NCBI RefSeq assembly: GCF_963929015.1
Contig: NZ_CAWVHE010000013.1
Span: 372,001-436,000 of the forward strand
From: Merdimonas sp963929015
Lineage (GTDB): Bacteria; Bacillota; Clostridia; Lachnospirales; Lachnospiraceae
Length of the DNA: 64,000 nucleotides
Direction: 5' to 3'
In this document: in pieces, positions 1 to 9,631 of the stretch
Layout: each line of letters opens with the position of its first letter
Numbering within the stretch: the stretch's first letter is position 1
Notes under the pieces: model-generated
Told to the model about the DNA's origin: nothing
Database searches by the model: none
The model's input: only the letters and a program-made list of their open reading frames with translations
Translations under genes and position numbers: made by a program

Positions 1-379
1 GGGTAGTGTTGTGTTTTTCCAGCCAGGACAGCTCCCTTAGATCCGCCTTTAATGCCTCCAAATACAAGGGATTCGTGGTCTTTTTCATTTTTCGTCTGAT
101 ATGTTCCTGTTGTTTTTTAGTATCACACGGAAAATTAAGGGCAATCACTTTCAGATCATCCGCATAAAGCTTGTACATTTTTGCGAACTTAAGGCAGTCA
201 TATTCCACCTCATCTGCGGACGCATTGACCAGATCCTTTGTGGTCACTTGCAGAAAATCCATGTATGTATTATTTTTTCTCCGAAAGCAATGATTTTCCG
301 GAAGATATTCCATTCCAATCAGATCTGCTGTATTCCTATCCGTTTTCGTTTCTCTTTTTCTTCTTCCCTTCCGGTTCAT
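1..379 (-). CDS. VirB4-like conjugation ATPase, N-terminal part (cut by left edge)
   Basis: N-terminal ~126 residues of a VirB4/TrsE-type ATPase of a Gram-positive type IV secretion system; the ATPase domain lies beyond the window. The readable part contains the stretch TYMDFLQVTTKDLVNAS followed by DEVEYDCLKFAKMYKLYADD and NFPCDTKKQQ, which I recognise from VirB4 N-termini of clostridial conjugative elements. I chose the ATG at 379 because it is preceded by a GAAGGG-like site and keeps a conserved basic N-terminus; the next ATG would lose about 25 residues. It overlaps the 3' end of the upstream 47-aa ORF by 44 bases, a translational-coupling arrangement. The family assignment is from memory of family sequences, not a search. 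Confidence 0.8.
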   Translation of the reverse strand, partial: MNRKGRRKRETKTDRNTADLIGMEYLPENHCFRRKNNTYMDFLQVTTKDLVNASADEVEYDCLKFAKMYKLYADDLKVIALNFPCDTKKQQEHIRRKMKKTTNPLYLEALKADLRELSWLEKHNTT

Positions 380-479
380 TCCCTTCGGCTGGGTTTTTCT
401 TCCCACAATTCGGAATCAGAAAAAACAAAGCCAGTAAAATGATACAGGAAACTATCCCAAAGATTATATATTGTGCCAT
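336..479 (-). CDS. 47-aa single-pass membrane peptide upstream of virB4
   Basis: Small ORF beginning MAQYIIFGIVSCIILLALFF, then a Lys/Glu-rich cytoplasmic tail ending in KKKKRNENG. One transmembrane helix covers residues ~4-23. It lies between the VirB3-like gene and virB4 and overlaps the virB4 start, so it is probably translated with that operon. I do not recognise a family. Its position suggests a minor membrane component or accessory of the conjugation channel, which is inference only. Confidence 0.6.
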   Translation of the reverse strand: MAQYIIFGIVSCIILLALFFLIPNCGKKNPAEGNEPEGKKKKRNENG

Positions 480-494
480 GTATGCAGCACCTCC

Positions 495-840
495 TCACAT
501 GTACTCGTAAAACGCATCTTCCTTGTCGTCTCCGGATCCCTGCCGTTCTCTTGCCTTGCTGATATTGATAACCGGCCGGTAGACCTCATCATCCCGCCTA
601 AAATAAATACAGATGCTCTCATAGTTCCGCCGCCGCCTGTTTCCCTGGCTTTTCATCGTCAGACAAAACGCAACCGCCAGGGAGAAGATTAAAAAGGGTA
701 CAACTAGGGAAGCATGCACCGCATTGGAAAGCACCAGAGAGACACTGCAGTAAACGACCATAAAAAAACAGATCAAAAAGATAGACGCTTTTTCCAACCT
801 TTGTTTCTGATTTGATCTCTTGGCTCACCAGATATCTCAT
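495..840 (-). pseudogene. VirB3/PrgI-like (DUF5592-type) conjugation membrane protein, frame-disrupted
   Basis: The gene starts at ATG 840 (MRYLVSQEIKSETKVGKSVYLFDLFF) and continues in another frame as MVVYCSVSLVLSNAVHASL, ending ...RRRRNYESICIYFRRDD.VYRP. This is the layout of DUF5592 proteins that occupy the VirB3/PrgI position: a short N-terminus, two membrane segments, then a basic RRNY motif. The frames join perfectly if the A7 run at 762-768 is read as A6. About 114 aa when restored. The ATG overlaps the restored stop of the preceding gene (ATGA). Either the gene is inactive or the homopolymer length is wrong. Confidence 0.65.
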
Positions 841-1811
841 TCCTGTTCCTCTCCTTCCTGTACATCCCGGGATCCATGGTCCCATCTTTTTTTCTGTGAA
901 TACCCCCTGTTTTAAGGTGTAATAAACACCTTCCCGGAGCGTTATGTTATCGACACGCCCCGTCTTTACCTGAGTAAGAATCATTCTATTTTCTTCCCTG
1001 GAATACTCCCATTCCGCCAGTGTGATCCAGCTCCCCCTTGCAGCTTTTACAAAAGAACCCATTCCCAATCCGCAAATGATGGATCCTTCCCCGGAACACT
1101 CGATCCATACATTTTCTCCGAAATTTGTGATCCGGGCTCTTTTCCCTTCGCTTTTCATCCTGCAGGAGTATCCGCTGTTTTTGATCCAGGCGTCTTCTCC
1201 GGAGCTGATGATCCTGGAAAAGTTTCCCGTATTATCAATCCGGACATGTTCTCCAGAGGATCGGATCTGAACGAAATCCGCTTCCCCGCTGATCCTGGCG
1301 TCACTCCCGGATGACCAGATCCAGGCATGTTCCCCGGAGCTGATGATCTTGACAGCCTCTCCGCTGCTTCCGATCTGAACCCGTGATCCGAGAGATTGGA
1401 TCCTGGTGTTTATCCCGCTGGTTACAATCACTGTCCCACATCCCTGGCTTTCGATCCCAGCGTCTTTTCCGGAAACAGCTATCTGACAACCATCCCCCAT
1501 CCACCAGGATCCGGATTCGATTTTCTAAACTGCTGACCGGTGTTTGATCCCCGGAAAATCCGAACAGGATCCTGATGCCGCCTGACTGACTGGTTTCTTC
1601 CTGGCAGGCACGCTTCCACTTCCTGTTCTTCCATTTCCCGGATTAGGTTTTTGACAATATGGGGAAACGATTCCTCTTTTTGTTCCCCTTCTCTGCCGAT
1701 CAACCCGCACACACCATACACACGCACAAGATCTGTTAAGGATTGGTGTGAAAAACTACGGCTTTTCTCCTGCTTCCAGTCCAGTTCTCGCTCTTGCATC
1801 TCTTGTGTCAA
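837..1811 (-). pseudogene. SSG-repeat (beta-solenoid-like) accessory protein of the conjugative element, frame-disrupted
   Basis: Starts at TTG 1811 behind a strong AAAGGAGGG site. An N-terminal ~95-residue part (MTQEMQERELDWKQEKS...) is followed, in a second frame from 1500, by about ten short repeats of the type SSGE.A.I.SSG (for example EAVKIISSGEHAWIWSSG). It ends with a conserved-looking tail containing GSWITLAEWEYS. Such tails are familiar from repeat proteins of phages and conjugative elements; their function is unknown to me. Two one-base changes restore one frame: C5 at 1494-1498 to C6, and T7 at 887-893 to T6. The restored stop then overlaps the next gene as ATGA. As sequenced, the repeat frame (619-1500) reads into the next gene. 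Confidence 0.55.
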
Positions 1812-1826
1812 TTTGTTTACCCTCCT

Positions 1827-3992
1827 TTACTTTTCATCCCCGGATGGATTCTTTTGTTTATGGCTTTCTGCAAACGGCTCCAGAGTAATTTTTACCTGAC
1901 CGCGCTCCGGCGGTCTTCCCGGCATCTTTTTTAATGTTACATGAACGTCCCCTGCACGATGCTTCTCCTCCTCTGTTCCTTCTGTCTGCAGGAGCCTGCC
2001 TTTTCCACGAAGCGGCTCTTCCTGATGCTCCGGCATCCGGATTTGATCTTCCCGTTTTTCTTCCTGCAGATCCGCATCCATTTTTTTCATGTTTTCCACA
2101 CCATTGTTTACTTCCATCGTAAGAGGGTCTTTTCCATTAAGATCATCCGCAATGCTGTCCCTGTATTCCTTTGCGTCAGCCGCACTGTACGCACCTTCAC
2201 TTCCATCCGCTTTCAGATCCCGGCCATCCTCATATCCGGATCCTTCCGGTACAGATGCCTGGCTGTCCGCTTCTGATTTCGCTGCAGCGTCTTTTCCTCC
2301 TGCCTGTGTAGTTTCTTTCTCTCCTTCTTCCGTTTTCCACTGGTTTTCCGGACTGCCGGACAGATCCTGTTGGACATATTCATCCTGATCTACGGCCTGG
2401 ACTACGTCCTGGCTGTCCGCCAGATCATTGTATGTATTTTCATGCTGATCTGCCATTTCTGACTGATCGTTTTGTACTTGCTGGTCATTTTGTGCTTGCT
2501 GCTCATTCCGTGTTTGCTGCTCATTCTGTACGGACTGGTCTGTCTGTTGCATGCTGGACTGTGATGAATTTCCTCCATCTGATTCCGGTGGCGTCTGCGT
2601 TGACTCATCACTGGCCCCAGCCACATTCTGATTCAGATTTGTCTTTTGTCCATCAGAAACCGTGCTGACATTTCCTGCAGAGCTTTCATTTCCGGATCCT
2701 GCTAACAGACTTTTAAGTCCCGCCCCCCTTGGCAGACTCGTTCCAATCATCCGAGCAAGCTGTGTCCCTGCAATTACTTTTCCAAGACCCGAAGATAATC
2801 CGGCATCCACCCCTGTCAGCTTCTGTATGATATTCGGTCCATCAATCACCGCAAAAGCGATAAATAATAAAACCAGACATTTTACGAATTGTCCCCAGCC
2901 AAGGGTATTGACAAACCGGAACGCCAACAGGTATATCTTCATACAGACCATCACCAGAATCAGGGTGATGTAGCTGTCTTTCACGGAATCCAGGATCTTT
3001 AACAGCTTCTGGCTATTATTTAGATTGGCCGAATACAGATACGCTATCAGCTGATGGATCACGATCTCGTACAGGATCCGCACCACCTTGTAGGACAGGA
3101 AGAAAAACACCAGGATCAAAGAACAAAGTCCCAAAATGGCCACGATCCATTCCACGCTGTACCGGTAGTAATACTCGTTCAGGAGATCTGTCCAGGCAAT
3201 CCCGTTATAGATCTCCTTAACGTCCAGATCTCCTTTTTTGTAAAAGATCCGGTGCGTAACCAGGTTTTCCGATTCCGACCTGACATCGTCTTCCTTTACG
3301 ATCTCATTAATATCAATCAGATCCATATCTTCCTCGGATAAATTGTCATAGATCAGACGGTTGTCCTGGGTTACATTCATCAGCCCGCCGCTGATGTGGT
3401 CATCCAGATAGATAAGATCATAAAAAGAGGATCCCACCATGTCATACACGATATCCTGGATCTCCTGTTCATCGTTTCCCGTAACAACCGCATTTCTGAG
3501 GTCTGTTGCCAGGAAACTGTTCATCGTAGATATCAGATAAGTGGAAGATGACACGATCAGAACAGCCAGGCAGATATTGATCATGATCTTTGGCTTCTTC
3601 TCATAGTTAAAAATGAGAAGAACTCCCATCACTAATAGAGACAGGCAGACCAGACCGATAAAAATCGGCCGGAAGGAGCCGATATATTCCCGTACCGGTC
3701 CCCATTCCGTAAAGTCCAGCAATGTAAACACCTTGTCAAACAGATCCGCACAAAGTGCGGCCAAAAAGGCAAGGCCCTTAATCACTCCCCAGCCCAGCCA
3801 CCGAAAAAATGTTGACACAATGTTATTGCAGTGGAACAAGTCCCGATTCTCGACCAGGACATTAACAACAGCGTCTGCAGCCAATACTTTCCCTGAAAAA
3901 AGGATGCTGCACAGTAATACAGGTATTGCCAGAATGATTTTTACTTTTCGATTTTTATTTTTCTTGCCATAGATTCTCTTTCCTGTTTTCAT
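1827..3992 (-). CDS. VirB6-like conjugation membrane protein (pLS20_p028 family)
   Basis: 721-residue polytopic membrane protein, probably the VirB6/TrbL-type inner-membrane channel subunit of the transfer machinery. A signal-like N-terminus (residues ~18-40, ending VLAADA) is followed by membrane segments near residues 70-90, 110-128, 137-155, 285-305 and 345-400. Beyond residue ~430 there is a long Gln/Asn/Ser/Glu-rich hydrophilic tail with repeats of the type NEQQ.QNDQQ. The N-terminal region (NIVSTFFRWLGWGVIKGLAFLA) matches my recollection of the pLS20_p028 family of conjugation proteins. It sits directly downstream of the coupling-protein gene. The frame is intact. Confidence 0.75.
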   Translation of the reverse strand: MKTGKRIYGKKNKNRKVKIILAIPVLLCSILFSGKVLAADAVVNVLVENRDLFHCNNIVSTFFRWLGWGVIKGLAFLAALCADLFDKVFTLLDFTEWGPVREYIGSFRPIFIGLVCLSLLVMGVLLIFNYEKKPKIMINICLAVLIVSSSTYLISTMNSFLATDLRNAVVTGNDEQEIQDIVYDMVGSSFYDLIYLDDHISGGLMNVTQDNRLIYDNLSEEDMDLIDINEIVKEDDVRSESENLVTHRIFYKKGDLDVKEIYNGIAWTDLLNEYYYRYSVEWIVAILGLCSLILVFFFLSYKVVRILYEIVIHQLIAYLYSANLNNSQKLLKILDSVKDSYITLILVMVCMKIYLLAFRFVNTLGWGQFVKCLVLLFIAFAVIDGPNIIQKLTGVDAGLSSGLGKVIAGTQLARMIGTSLPRGAGLKSLLAGSGNESSAGNVSTVSDGQKTNLNQNVAGASDESTQTPPESDGGNSSQSSMQQTDQSVQNEQQTRNEQQAQNDQQVQNDQSEMADQHENTYNDLADSQDVVQAVDQDEYVQQDLSGSPENQWKTEEGEKETTQAGGKDAAAKSEADSQASVPEGSGYEDGRDLKADGSEGAYSAADAKEYRDSIADDLNGKDPLTMEVNNGVENMKKMDADLQEEKREDQIRMPEHQEEPLRGKGRLLQTEGTEEEKHRAGDVHVTLKKMPGRPPERGQVKITLEPFAESHKQKNPSGDEK

Positions 3993-4003
3993 TCATCTGC
4001 TCC

Positions 4004-6345
4004 TTACGCTGCGCTTAATTCAATAAGGCTGACAGCACTTCTTTTTTCCGTCTCTTTCATGCTGCTTTTTTCCACCAGGTCGATGAGCCTAGAAATACTG
4101 ATATCCATATCCTTGATCATGTCCCATTCCGGATCTGCAAGATATTTTCTTAGCAGATCCCGGATCGTTTCCGCATTTGCCAGGTCCTTAAGCCTCTGCT
4201 CCTTCCTGGCTGTTCCTCTGGTTTCTTCCATGATCTGCTGAAAAGAAATCTGAAAATCCCAGACCCTTTCTCTATGATCAATATCACTTCTATCTTCCGT
4301 ATTAACATCATGAATATCGATCCCGTCCGGATCGGGAAAAGTATCTGTCAGGTATTCATGCCGGAACAGCATCCGCTTTCCGCTATCAATGGAGTTAAAA
4401 ATGGGTGTTGGCCGTATCGGACGCCCTTTCAGGTCCGTCCGCTTCATGACCCGTTTTACAACACATTCTCCCTGCCGCAGTTCCTGCAGCTGGTTCATGT
4501 TCAGCAGACGCCGCTCTTCAGGAATTTCCATAAAATTCTTATCTATTCCCAGCTTATTCCCGGATCGCTGTGCAGAAAGGATCGTTTCCGATCCCAGATT
4601 CTTAGAAAATTCTTCTGCAGTATTGTCATTATTCGACAGAATATAAATATGATTCCCGCAGTTTCCCTTGATCGTTTCCCAATCATCTCCGTATAGCTTT
4701 TTCATCTGTACAATATCCTGAATATACAAGTCAAACGTGATATCCCGTCCGGGACATACGGTAATGATATTTCTCATGTTTTCAATCGGTGGAAAATTAC
4801 CAATTTCGTCACAGATAAACTTTACCGGACGGTCACACTTTCCGCTCTTGCTTCTCGTTGCCCGCTTTTCCAACGTAAATACCAGTTGTCGGATAAACGC
4901 AGTCGCAAGAAAATGAAGCGATTGATCATAGTCAGGCGTACCGATGAATACGGCGACCGGCTTTTCTCCAAATCCGACATCTTCCAGCTTCAGCGAGCTT
5001 TCCGCTGTCATTTTTGCAACATTCTCATAGGTGAAAAATTGTCATTTTGTTCATCATTGTTGTAAAAATACTTGTTTTTGTTCGGTCTCCTGCAATTTCT
5101 GCACTGGCATATTTCATTTTTGCCCGATCCAACATCGGTCGTTGATTAAAGTAAGTGTCCAGCGCGGTTAGGTTCGGATTTTTTGGATTCTGCTTTCTAG
5201 CCAGCTCTGTAAATGTGTTGATGATGGAATAAAAGTTAATTTTTTTACGATTTTCTTCCAGATATTTGAACGCTACTTCCGAGGGCAGGGATTGGATCTC
5301 CGGATCCGTCACCAGATCTTTCCCGTCTTTTTGCCGGCATTTTTCCCGAATCCGTTCTTTCTCTTCCTCTTTTAATGTTTCCCAAGTTTCTCTCTTTTTC
5401 TTCCAATTCCGAAAACGGATTCCATTGATCCGTTCATCTTCCTTTGTGCAGTCTTCTATATGTGCCAAGATCAGGGCCGTCAAAAGTGAAGCTGCCAGAT
5501 CATTCCAGAACTCTTCATTGCCTGTAGGTTTATCCGGATGGAAGAAGGAATAGCTTAATGACTGTGCCAGAAGCTCCGCTTCTGCGAAATGCTTCTTAAG
5601 ATATTCTTCCACCACCACTTCCAATGAGTTGTAACCCATAGAATGCAGCGGATCATCCAGGTTGAGGAAGTACACCAGATATCCTCTTCTTTCCAAGGTT
5701 CGTCTGGACATCTTGTAATGTTCCATCTTAGGATCCAAAATCACCATAGATGCCTGTATTTCTGCCCTTGAATATACATCCACACTTGGTACAGCGAACA
5801 TTTCTCCCTTGCCGGATCTGGTAAGACCAATGATAAGGTTATTGGCCGGGCTTTCATCGATATAAAGCTTTTTTCCCATCCGGGAAATAATCATGCCTCC
5901 TCTTCCCGGAAAATTTTTATCCCTGTCCGGAATTGCCTTGTACTGTTGCTTAATTTCCTTGTTTGTCGTCCATTGTGAATCCCCTTTCTGCCCCTGGTTC
6001 AGCGTATCTTCGGAATATGCCACCCTCATCCGATAGACCATACAGCCATTAGAAATCAAAAGCACCACGGCCATTCCTAGGTAAATCCACCTGATTACCG
6101 GATATTCCCGGATCTGTTCGGGATCAGGAAGCACATTTCTGATTCCGATATAACTTTTCGGATGATCCATATCGTTTAACCAATCTGGAAGGTCGATCAA
6201 CAGATTGATACCATACTGCAGCAAGCAAAAACAACACCAGATCTACCAGGATACATATCGTAAAAATCACTATTATTTTTGACAGCCACCGGTTCAGAAA
6301 CAGAATCTGTGTCCCCGAACGCTTCCTCTTATTATTTTTTGCCAT
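4004..6345 (-). pseudogene. VirD4/TraG-type coupling ATPase, broken by two frameshifts
   Basis: Type IV coupling protein that would bring the relaxosome to the channel. N-terminal piece: MAKNNKRKRSG with a membrane helix (to ~6230). Middle piece: PDRDKNFPGRGGMIISRM and Walker A GLTRSGKGE. C-terminal piece: GEKPVAVFIGTPDYD, then Walker B KFICDEIGNFPP. The three pieces join into a ~780-aa protein if the A5 at 6227-6231 and the A5 at 5034-5038 are each read as A4. The second correction turns MNKMTIF-HL-stop into MTIFTYENVAKMTAESS, which fits the family. Without correction transfer would be lost. I placed the start at ATG 6345, after GGAAAG. Confidence 0.8.
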
Positions 6346-6399
6346 ACTTTCCACTTTCCAGATTATTTTTTGGTACTATTTCAGCTATCTGTTTATCCA

Positions 6400-7437
6400 C
6401 TACCGTTCCAGATCCAGCGGCGAGAACCTTCTCGCACTTGACCGCCTTAAATATTCCTGTAAGGGGTTTTGTTCCATCCTTCGTTCTTCATATTCCGAAA
6501 ATGTCATCAGTTCCTGTTCCTGCCTGGAATAATAATAAGCATGGTCGCTCAATACCTGTCCCGGCAAAACATCCGTACTGTTTACACTCTGAATCATAGT
6601 ATCCAGGGAAAGTGAGCTGAACCCATCATCCGCACGGAGAACAAGGATCTCCTCCACGCTGCTGGGAATGATGATCAGGTCTTCCCCCGCAGCCTCCGCC
6701 AGTTTCTGGAGAACTTCCTGGTTACACAGCACCCCTGCTCCGCCCGGAAGCGACATATCTCTTACCATCATCAGGCTTTTGTCCAGATAATCCTTCCACT
6801 CTTCCGGCTGCACATCTGCAAACATTGGATCAAAGAACATTTCCTTTTCATTTCCATTTGCTATCACCATGGTATGGATCTTACTTTCCCGGTGCATGTT
6901 TTCCATGCTCTGTGCATAAAGTTCCTCCTCCGTAACCTGATAAGTCTCCAACAGTCTTTCTGTAACAGGCATCCATCCCCGGTCACCTCCAAACTCTGCA
7001 ACCTTCACTTTATAGATCACAGCCAGATCCATCAGATCCCGGTAAACCAGATGATTATTCTCCAAATATTCTTTCTGTATTTCCGAATGAATCACCATGG
7101 GAAAGATCTGGTCCTTAATCTGCTCATAATCCGTCAGCTTCTGCTCCTCGATGATTCTTTGTAAACCGTTTTCGCGTTCAAAAAGGAATACCCTCATGTC
7201 AGCAATCCCCTGGATCGTCTCTTCCAGATCCCCGGTCTCCCGGTATCTCTGATACCAGTCCTGCAGGTAAATGATGGGCGCCGAATTATGCCAGGGCGTT
7301 TGGATAATGATCCCCTCTTCTTCCCCCCATTCTTTTGTAACTGTTTGAAACGAAACGGCTGCTCCCTGAAATTCCCTGGGGAGATATTCCAAAATATGTT
7401 CCTGCAGCTGTTTTTTGTATTCTTCATATTCTTGCAT
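6400..7437 (-). CDS. DUF5688 family protein
   Basis: 345-residue soluble protein starting MQEYEEYKKQLQEHILEYLP after a good AAAGGAGAT site. The length and the N-terminal helix, followed by the block around NHLVYRDLMDLAVIYKV and the late GAGVLCNQEVLQKLAEAAGEDLIIIPSSVEE, agree with DUF5688 proteins common in Lachnospiraceae conjugative elements. I know of no established function. It lies between the coupling-protein gene and a 51-aa charged ORF in the same operon. Confidence 0.75.
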   Translation of the reverse strand: MQEYEEYKKQLQEHILEYLPREFQGAAVSFQTVTKEWGEEEGIIIQTPWHNSAPIIYLQDWYQRYRETGDLEETIQGIADMRVFLFERENGLQRIIEEQKLTDYEQIKDQIFPMVIHSEIQKEYLENNHLVYRDLMDLAVIYKVKVAEFGGDRGWMPVTERLLETYQVTEEELYAQSMENMHRESKIHTMVIANGNEKEMFFDPMFADVQPEEWKDYLDKSLMMVRDMSLPGGAGVLCNQEVLQKLAEAAGEDLIIIPSSVEEILVLRADDGFSSLSLDTMIQSVNSTDVLPGQVLSDHAYYYSRQEQELMTFSEYEERRMEQNPLQEYLRRSSARRFSPLDLER

Positions 7438-7457
7438 AACTTCTATCTCCTTTTTAT

Positions 7458-7613
7458 TTATTTTTCCTGTCGTCTTTCCAGGATCTTCAGGTAATCTTTC
7501 AACCGTTCTTCTTTTTCTTCTTCTGCCCGAATTTCCAGGATCATTTCTTTTTCTTCTTCTGCCCGAATTTCCAGGATCATTTCTTTTTCCAGTAAGATGT
7601 CTGCTTTCATCAT
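7458..7613 (-). CDS. 51-aa Glu/Lys-rich protein with a 12-residue tandem repeat
   Basis: Begins MMKADILLEK after GGAGGG with 7-base spacing. The unit EMILEIRAEEEK occurs twice in tandem (36-bp DNA repeat, units starting near 7525 and 7561), followed by a basic C-terminus LKDYLKILERRQEK. Predicted to be one charged alpha-helix or coiled coil. No family is recognised. An upstream extension (to 7664) exists in frame but overlaps the previous gene and lacks a ribosome site. Confidence 0.55.
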   Translation of the reverse strand: MMKADILLEKEMILEIRAEEEKEMILEIRAEEEKEERLKDYLKILERRQEK

Positions 7614-7629
7614 TGCATTTCCCTCCTTT

Positions 7630-8682
7630 TCACCGTTCCAGTGCATGTTCTGCATATGCCTCACGCACCGGCATTTCCCGGGCTGCCTGCTTCATACATT
7701 GTTCCATTGGCGTCATTTCTCTGGACGGATCCGAATACACCTGGTCTTCGGAAACCTCCATAGATAATGGCAACATCTGATCTCGCCCAAGTTCCAGCCC
7801 GGCTTTTTCTTCCATGTATTCCGCTGCTGTTTCCGCCTGCCGTACTGCATGCACAAGAACATCCGGATCTTTTTTGATCGCTGCAACCCAACTTTTTACA
7901 TATGCCTTATGGTTTGCGATATGCTCCTCTGTCTGTTCCATCGGCAGATATGCCGACAGGAAACAGGACGTGATTTCCGCCACCAGCTCTTCCCTGGCAT
8001 ACTTCGAGCTCCCCACGATCCCGGTAAGATCCCGGTTCAGCCTGTGGCTGGCTCCTGTTGCATGAGTCAGCTCATGCAGAGCAGTCGAATGGTAAGCGTA
8101 AGAGCTGAAAAAGCTCTCCTTGGTTGGCAAATGAATTTTGTCCTCCACCGGGGAATAATACGCTCTGCCTTGTCCGTCATGCAGGATTTGTACCTCCATC
8201 TCTTTTTCCAGCTTTCCGATCACCTCATCCACACGGATCTCCTCCCGGATGGGACGATCCAATGCCGGCATTCCTTCCACCAAATCCCCATTAAAAACGT
8301 GTTTATAAGAGGCTCGCAGACTATACCGTTCATCGAACTTCAGATCTTTCTCCTGGAACTCTTTCCAGGTGATGCCCCGTTTTTCTTCCCTGTCGTAGGG
8401 GAACCAGTATTCCACCTGTACCCCTTTTCCTTTTGCGTCCTGAAGCCGCCAATCGTTTTCTTTGCACTGTACAAATGTCACCCATCTGGGATCTTTATAT
8501 CCCCGGGCCTCGGCGACCATTTGAAGGAAGAACTGGTTCACACCTCTGTAAGGACGTCCAGTGATCCCGTTTATCTGCAGGTTCGTATTCCATTCCTGCT
8601 TCCAATCAGACCCTTTGTCCTCCAGCACATGAAGGAACGTGTCTGCCAGCTTCTCCCTATACTCCTTTGTCTTCCTGTTCAT
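7630..8682 (-). CDS. ArdC-like antirestriction protein with zincin metallopeptidase domain
   Basis: N-terminal ArdC/DUF1738-type ssDNA-binding domain (KEYREKLADTFLHVLEDKGSDWKQEW, then NGITGRPYRGVNQFFL), and a C-terminal zinc-peptidase-like domain with HELTHATGASHRL (HExxH) and a downstream EELVAEI. Such proteins protect incoming element DNA against restriction in the recipient. I chose ATG 8682 (MNRKTKEY) with GAAGAGGG upstream. An upstream in-frame ATG (8736) would add 18 residues, but that stretch is covered by another small ORF. Located in the transfer operon after the ArdA-like gene. About 350 aa. Confidence 0.8.
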   Translation of the reverse strand: MNRKTKEYREKLADTFLHVLEDKGSDWKQEWNTNLQINGITGRPYRGVNQFFLQMVAEARGYKDPRWVTFVQCKENDWRLQDAKGKGVQVEYWFPYDREEKRGITWKEFQEKDLKFDERYSLRASYKHVFNGDLVEGMPALDRPIREEIRVDEVIGKLEKEMEVQILHDGQGRAYYSPVEDKIHLPTKESFFSSYAYHSTALHELTHATGASHRLNRDLTGIVGSSKYAREELVAEITSCFLSAYLPMEQTEEHIANHKAYVKSWVAAIKKDPDVLVHAVRQAETAAEYMEEKAGLELGRDQMLPLSMEVSEDQVYSDPSREMTPMEQCMKQAAREMPVREAYAEHALER

Positions 8683-8749
8683 AACCCTCTTCTTCAAACT
8701 CCATCTGTTCTTCCGGTTCCAGTGTCTCATCATCAATAAATACGATCAT
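8657..8749 (-). CDS. 30-aa acidic small protein
   Basis: MIVFIDDETLEPEEQMEFEEE, then GYEQEDKGV and stop. The ATG overlaps the stop of the ArdA-like gene (ATGA), and its 3' end overlaps the ArdC-like start, so it is stitched into the operon by coupling on both sides. About half the residues are acidic, so it could be a DNA-mimic-like peptide or only a coupling leader. No family is recognised. Confidence 0.45.
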   Translation of the reverse strand: MIVFIDDETLEPEEQMEFEEEGYEQEDKGV

Positions 8750-9372
8750 CGCTCCCAGCCCCTTTCTTTCCCTGGCCGCACCGCCTGTGCTGATGCTGCC
8801 CGCATGCACGCTTTCAGGTAATTCTTCTGTTCTCTTTTTGCACCTATAACCGCAGCTCTTTCCAGCAATTCTTCCGCTCCGGATCCCAACAGTTCTTCCC
8901 GGTCAAACAAAAACTCATCCACCTGGCTGTCATCCAGTACAATCCCCTTCGGATGACCGCTAAAATCATAAACCCTGTAAGCTTCCGGATATTCTTCCAT
9001 TCCATTTCCATCTTTTGCTTCGTCCAGGTAAACCATCTGGTTGGTCTGCAGGGCTGCGTTTGCGATCTCTTCCGCATCTGCAACCCCCTGTTCCCTCTTA
9101 TCACACCATGCTTTTAGCAGGATCCGGTCCTGGTCGTCTAACCGCTCAATGATACCAGCTGTCTTATTCAGCATCCTGAGATCTTCCTGTTCTGAAACCT
9201 GAAAATACGGGCAGACCGCTTCCGTCAGGAGATATTCCAAACCAGTTTCCGAACCGGTAAGATCATATAACAGTTGATCCAGTTTCTCTTCCCGGACCGG
9301 CAGGTGAAGCCAGAGGGACTTTTTTTCCTTCTGTCCGATATTTTCGATATATACTTCAATCTTGCTGTCCAT
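8746..9372 (-). CDS. Possible ArdA-like antirestriction/element accessory protein
   Basis: 208-residue acidic protein starting MDSKIEVYIENIGQKEKKSLWLHLPV after AGGAGGGG. The N-terminal .VYIEN.G.......WL.LPV and the general acidity resemble ArdA-type antirestriction proteins, and its place beside an ArdC-like gene fits. The match is by eye and weak, so unknown element accessory protein is the safe alternative. It ends in an ATGA overlap with the 30-aa ORF. Confidence 0.5.
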   Translation of the reverse strand: MDSKIEVYIENIGQKEKKSLWLHLPVREEKLDQLLYDLTGSETGLEYLLTEAVCPYFQVSEQEDLRMLNKTAGIIERLDDQDRILLKAWCDKREQGVADAEEIANAALQTNQMVYLDEAKDGNGMEEYPEAYRVYDFSGHPKGIVLDDSQVDEFLFDREELLGSGAEELLERAAVIGAKREQKNYLKACMRAASAQAVRPGKERGWER

Positions 9373-9403
9373 TGCTTCCCCTCCTGTCCTTGTTAAAATA
9401 TCA

Positions 9404-9631
9404 CTAAAATACGATTTTTCCTGTCAGCCACTTTCCCAGGTACACAGCCCCAATAATCAGGATCGCTCCAATGATGACCCAAGGAATTGCCTTTTTGGCT
9501 TTCTGCCGGCTCTCATCGGATGGCACAAGAAGCATCACTCCAATTATGATGAGCGCAACAATCACTAATATATAGGTATATGGCTGTATTTCTGTACAAA
9601 GGTTGTAAATATTGGTTGCAAATTTATCCAT
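9404..9631 (-). CDS. TrbC/VirB2-like small two-helix membrane protein
   Basis: 75 residues: a short N-terminus (MDKFATNIYNLCTEIQP), a membrane helix at ~17-37 (YTYILVIVALIIIGVMLLV), a polar loop with SDESRQKAKKAIP, and a second helix at ~48-66 (WVIIGAILIIGAVYL). This two-helix pattern with a cytoplasmic charged loop is that of TrbC/VirB2 pilin-like subunits in Gram-positive transfer operons. Its start codon overlaps the stop of the upstream 373-aa gene. Confidence 0.7.
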   Translation of the reverse strand: MDKFATNIYNLCTEIQPYTYILVIVALIIIGVMLLVPSDESRQKAKKAIPWVIIGAILIIGAVYLGKWLTGKIVF

